A DNA stretch of 14,034 nt. Origin: DASPKW01 sp038244055. GTDB taxonomy: Bacteria > Planctomycetota > Phycisphaerae > Tepidisphaerales > Tepidisphaeraceae. The notes beneath the pieces are model-generated. The model was not told the DNA's origin, did not search any database, and worked only from the letters and a program-made list of their open reading frames with translations. The DNA lies in assembly GCA_038244055.1 (NCBI GenBank), contig JBBRTW010000160.1, forward strand, positions 1-14,034, given 5' to 3'. The translations under genes and the position numbers were made by a program. Position 1 is the first letter of the stretch. The number at the start of each line of letters is the position of its first letter. Positions 10,851 through 14,034 of the stretch are shown in pieces.

Positions 10851-13145
10851 TCAATCGCCCCACACGGCCGCGTCATCCACGAGTTTCTTCGCGAACGGGG
10901 TCGCTGTCACCGGCGCGGTGGCAACCATTGGGGTCGCGCCGGCAGGCGGGCGGGCGAGGGCCGCGCCGGCGACGGGCGTCAGGTCGGGCTGGGCGAAGAA
11001 GACATCCGTGGCCACGCCGTTGACGATCACATGCACGATGCCGGATCTGGTGGCGGTGGGCATTCTGGTCCAGGCGGCCGAGACGACGGGGACCGCGCCG
11101 TTGTCGTAGGTAACCATCACGGTGGCGAAGAGGGCGCTGCGGGCGGACTGGCTGATGGCGAGGCGCTCGCCGGCGACACTTCCGGCGGGCGGGGCGGTGT
11201 AGGAGAGGGTCACGTTTTTGGTCGCGACGGTCTGGCCGGGCAGGAGGACGGGCAGGAGCAGGACATCGCCGGTGCCGGTGTTGGTGTGGATTTGGCCGTT
11301 GGTGAAGGCGGTGGCGTTGTTGGTGAAGAGGTTGAAGGATTGAGTAAAGGTGTGGGTACTGGTGGCGCTGCCCCAGTCAGCGACGACGAACATATCGCCG
11401 CGGTTGTGGAAGATGCTGCGGGCGACCACCGGCGCGCCCTTGAAACCCTGGTAGGCGTAATGCGTGGCCGACATCTGCGTGCCGCCGTTCTTGCGGACCC
11501 ACATGGTCAGCTTGCCGACGGTCGATTTCTCGCTGGCGGCGTGGGAGAGGTTGTCAATGCTGATCGTGTTGTGGGCCGGCGTCGAGATGATGTCGGCCCG
11601 CGCGGTCGCATACGATGAGCTGTAACTGAGCAGGCCGGGATCGGGAATGAGGGGCTTGCCGTAGCCGAAGAGCTCGAAATTGAGCAGATCGAAGTGGCCG
11701 TGATCGCCGCCCTTGGGTCCGGCATCGAAGATGAGCTGGCGGGCATCGCTGGTGTCATCGGTGCGGGAGACGTAGTAGCCGCTGTCGCCGAAATAGGCGG
11801 TGCTGCCGCGACCGGGAAGGGACGTTGGAATCGTCGGCGCGACCAGCAGCGGGGTGCAGTTGGCGGTGCCGAGTTGCCAGACATCATCGAGCCTGGGCCG
11901 GCTCTTGGGCCAGCGCGTATCGCCCAGGAGAATGGCGGCGCGGGTGAAGAAGGTCGAACCGGTGGAGCGATAGGTATCGGAAAGGGCGGCCTGCGTGCCA
12001 TTGGGTGAGAGGAGTTGATAGTAGGCCTCGATGATGGTGCGCAGGCGGCGGGTGGCTTTATCGCTCCAGGCCTGGCCGTTGAGCGCGGAGAGGCGATACA
12101 CATCGAAGAAGCCGCTCATCGCCCCGCCTTCGTAGCCGGGGGATTGCTCGTAGTGCATGCCATCAGCGCGGAACTGCGCGCCCATGGCGTTGAACATCTG
12201 GGTCTGGCCTTTGCTGAACCAGGTGGCGGAGTTCTTGAATTCCGGGAAGAGCAGGCCGAGCGTGTAGAGGGCGGTCCAGTGGCCGGTGGCTTTATTGCTG
12301 GTGAGGTCGTAGAGCTTGGTGGTGTTGTTCATGAAATCGCCCTGGATGAGCAGGCGATGCAGGAACATGGTGTTGGAGTAAGCATCCCACCCGCTGGTGC
12401 CCAGCACCATGTTGTAGGCGTAGAGCCAGTTCTTCACGCGCTCGCTGGTGGTGAACAGATCCCACTTGGGGCGGACCGAAGTCTGAATCCAGTCATCGGG
12501 ATTACTCAAGCGCGTGTACTGGCGGGACCAGGAATCGAGCTGGGTTTTGAGCTCTGTGATGTACGATGCATTGCCGGTGAAGCGATAAGCCATCGCCAGG
12601 TCATTCCAGAAGAACTGGCGGTTGAGCGTGTAGCGGAATTCGGTATTGGTGGTGCTGGCGGGCTGATTGAGCCAGTCGACGGTGCCGGTCGGGAGCTGGA
12701 TGGCATAGGGCGATGAGCTCACCAGCTCGGGGAAGAGGTGATTCAAGATCGCGTTGGCGTTGGTGATCTTCGAGTTCTTCTGATTGACCAGTCCTGAATC
12801 GCCATTGATGAAGTTGAGAATCCCCGTGGCGTCGCTCTGGGCGAAGTAGTAATGGCGGTTGGTCCGCGCCTTCATGTAGTTGAGAAGCTCGGCATCGAAC
12901 GAGGCGGTGTCATTGGCGTTCAAATAGCCTTGAAGCACGGCCGCATCGGAGCCGACCCAGTTGGCGAGCAGTTCCTGGCGATCGGCCAGGCTCAGTGTCG
13001 GCGTGGACTTCATGGGCATGGCATGGACGGCCGATGCGCCGGGCGATGCCGCCGCGCTGGCCGCGGAAGTCGCGGTCGCAGCGCTCAAGAGGACGCGCCC
13101 CTCCAAAGACTCCATGTTCGTCGAACGCTCGGCCTGGCTTTTCAT
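10851..13145 (-). CDS. Secreted heparinase II/III-family polysaccharide lyase
   Basis: Probably cleaves an acidic polysaccharide (uronic-acid-containing, such as alginate or a glycosaminoglycan) by beta-elimination outside the cytoplasm. The 764-residue protein begins MKSQAERSTN-MESLEGRVLLSA, the planctomycete extracellular N-terminal motif, then an Ala/Ser-rich linker. Residues ~50-430 form the helical barrel typical of heparinase II/III and alginate lyases (PL12/15/17/21), including HYEQSPGYEGGAM near 331-343, which should hold active-site residues. The C-terminal beta domain has the family hallmark GGDHGHFDLLNFELFGYGKPLIPDPG (about 479-504) and STPAHNTISID (521-531), with histidines 482, 484 and 525. 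The exact substrate cannot be read from sequence. A GGAG eight bases before the ATG supports the start. The tail (about 730-764) is Pro/Ala-rich. No sugar transporter or other lyase lies nearby. Confidence 0.88.
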   Translation of the reverse strand: MKSQAERSTNMESLEGRVLLSAATATSAASAAASPGASAVHAMPMKSTPTLSLADRQELLANWVGSDAAVLQGYLNANDTASFDAELLNYMKARTNRHYYFAQSDATGILNFINGDSGLVNQKNSKITNANAILNHLFPELVSSSPYAIQLPTGTVDWLNQPASTTNTEFRYTLNRQFFWNDLAMAYRFTGNASYITELKTQLDSWSRQYTRLSNPDDWIQTSVRPKWDLFTTSERVKNWLYAYNMVLGTSGWDAYSNTMFLHRLLIQGDFMNNTTKLYDLTSNKATGHWTALYTLGLLFPEFKNSATWFSKGQTQMFNAMGAQFRADGMHYEQSPGYEGGAMSGFFDVYRLSALNGQAWSDKATRRLRTIIEAYYQLLSPNGTQAALSDTYRSTGSTFFTRAAILLGDTRWPKSRPRLDDVWQLGTANCTPLLVAPTIPTSLPGRGSTAYFGDSGYYVSRTDDTSDARQLIFDAGPKGGDHGHFDLLNFELFGYGKPLIPDPGLLSYSSSYATARADIISTPAHNTISIDNLSHAASEKSTVGKLTMWVRKNGGTQMSATHYAYQGFKGAPVVARSIFHNRGDMFVVADWGSATSTHTFTQSFNLFTNNATAFTNGQIHTNTGTGDVLLLPVLLPGQTVATKNVTLSYTAPPAGSVAGERLAISQSARSALFATVMVTYDNGAVPVVSAAWTRMPTATRSGIVHVIVNGVATDVFFAQPDLTPVAGAALARPPAGATPMVATAPVTATPFAKKLVDDAAVWGD

Positions 13146-13238
13146 GCAGTGGCTCCGTTTCCGATGTGAGACGCCTTTTATAGCGAGATCATGCCGCGAT
13201 CGCGCATAGGCTACCTGCTTACATCGGCAACCGCCACC

Positions 13239-14034
13239 CTATCGGAACATCCTCAATATCCATACCAGCCCCTGCATCACATTTCCCGCGGTATTCATCG
13301 CGCCGCCTTCCTGGGCATTGGGGTTTTGCATGATCGTGGCGGCGACTTTGCAGGCGAGATCGAACTGACCTTCGGGAACGAGCACCTCTTCCATGCGCGT
13401 GTTGTTGCCATAATGGATGTGGAACTGAATCCGCATCTGCTTTTCGCCATCGGCCGGCATGACCTTCACCTCGCGCAGGACGCGCGTGGCGGTGCCCCAG
13501 AGAATCCAGCCGCCATTGGCATACGCGCCGACCGTGCTGAGGATCGCGATGTTTCCCTCCGCCAGCCGCCGCAGACGCCGCGCCCGCGCTATCGAACAGA
13601 GCGCCTGCATGCCGGCCAGCGCCGCCCAGACAGCCAGCAGGATCATCCAGCCGATCCGGCGGCTGTTCGGCGTCGCATCGGGGGCGAAGCCGACAGCGAT
13701 CACGATCGCCGGCGCCAGCGCCGCCAGGAAGGCGATGGCGATCCAGTCGGCCCGCAGCCAGAAGCGCGTGCGCTTCACATGCCGGTGAAATATCTCCCAC
13801 GGCGCGGTCTCATAGCGCCAGCGCACCAGGAAATTCCCGGCCGAAAATCCCTGGCGGAAGCGGTCGATCCGCGCGGCATCGCTGGAACAGCTCCAGTAGA
13901 TCCAGGGCGCGCTCAGGATCGTCAGGCCGCTGGCGATGGCGACGATGGTCAGCATGATCTGCGTCGGGGTCAGACCGTTGCTGATCCAGGTACGCTGGGC
14001 GATGACGATCAACCCCAGCACCGACCCCACCAGC
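13239..14034 (-). CDS. Membrane protein of unknown function, N-terminus cut by window edge
   Basis: The frame is open to the window edge and the first hydrophobic stretch is already under way there, so the gene probably begins outside; a GTG at 14030 is only a possible start. Four hydrophobic segments are seen: the edge to about residue 12, then about 25-48, 94-116 and 126-147. About 110 mostly soluble residues follow, rich in basic residues at first (RARRLRR) and including GAYANGGWILWGTATRVLREVKVM and HIHYGNNTRMEEVLVP, which look like a small beta domain. I recognise no family. It lies 93 bases upstream of the lyase on the same strand; the gap contains a TATAAA-like hexamer but no convincing -35, so shared transcription is possible but unproved. 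Confidence 0.75.
   Translation of the reverse strand, partial: LVGSVLGLIVIAQRTWISNGLTPTQIMLTIVAIASGLTILSAPWIYWSCSSDAARIDRFRQGFSAGNFLVRWRYETAPWEIFHRHVKRTRFWLRADWIAIAFLAALAPAIVIAVGFAPDATPNSRRIGWMILLAVWAALAGMQALCSIARARRLRRLAEGNIAILSTVGAYANGGWILWGTATRVLREVKVMPADGEKQMRIQFHIHYGNNTRMEEVLVPEGQFDLACKVAATIMQNPNAQEGGAMNTAGNVMQGLVWILRMFR

Overview
The window most likely comes from a high-GC planctomycete, probably class Phycisphaerae. The best clue is a predicted secreted lyase whose N-terminus carries LEGRVLLSA, a motif I know from planctomycete exported proteins. A linker-type 'NEPN' repeat spread over two genes, and GC-rich coding sequence (63% in a hand-counted stretch), fit this. The assignment is inference; no rRNA or tRNA gene is present to settle it.

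Layout. Positions 86-4820 (+ strand) are a high-affinity phosphate uptake operon, pstS-pstC-pstA-pstB: the periplasmic binding protein, two permeases and the ATPase. No phoU, phoB or phoR is visible. A long GC-rich stem-loop separates pstS from pstC, and PstC carries an unusual membrane extension of about 220 residues encoded by DNA of lower GC. From 4837 to the end every recognised gene is on the - strand: a pterin-4a-carbinolamine dehydratase (4837-5208); a cytoplasmic VIT/VWA protein and a MerR-type regulator that overlap by 20 bases and form one unit; a small protein with a terpene-cyclase-like repeat; a four-helix membrane protein coupled to a CsrA homologue with an internal insertion; a heparinase II/III-like polysaccharide lyase; and a membrane protein cut by the window edge.

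Non-coding features. A 150-bp non-coding element with 13-bp terminal inverted repeats and a 9-10 bp direct duplication sits exactly at the stop codon of the VIT/VWA gene and looks like a MITE. Its two arms hold small hairpins that differ by a compensatory base-pair swap. The merR promoter has the family's classic layout: a dyad filling an extended 18-bp spacer between -35 and -10. A second promoter, at 9710-9738, is overlaid by an inverted repeat and a palindrome. A triplicated CACAGAGG tract and the NEPN-encoding repeat are probable dispersed genomic repeats.

How the genes work together. PstSCAB imports phosphate. The MerR/VIT-VWA pair is probably a self-regulated module of unknown output. 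CsrA, with its odd insertion, could act post-transcriptionally. The lyase probably degrades acidic polysaccharide outside the cytoplasm. No link between these units is shown by the sequence.
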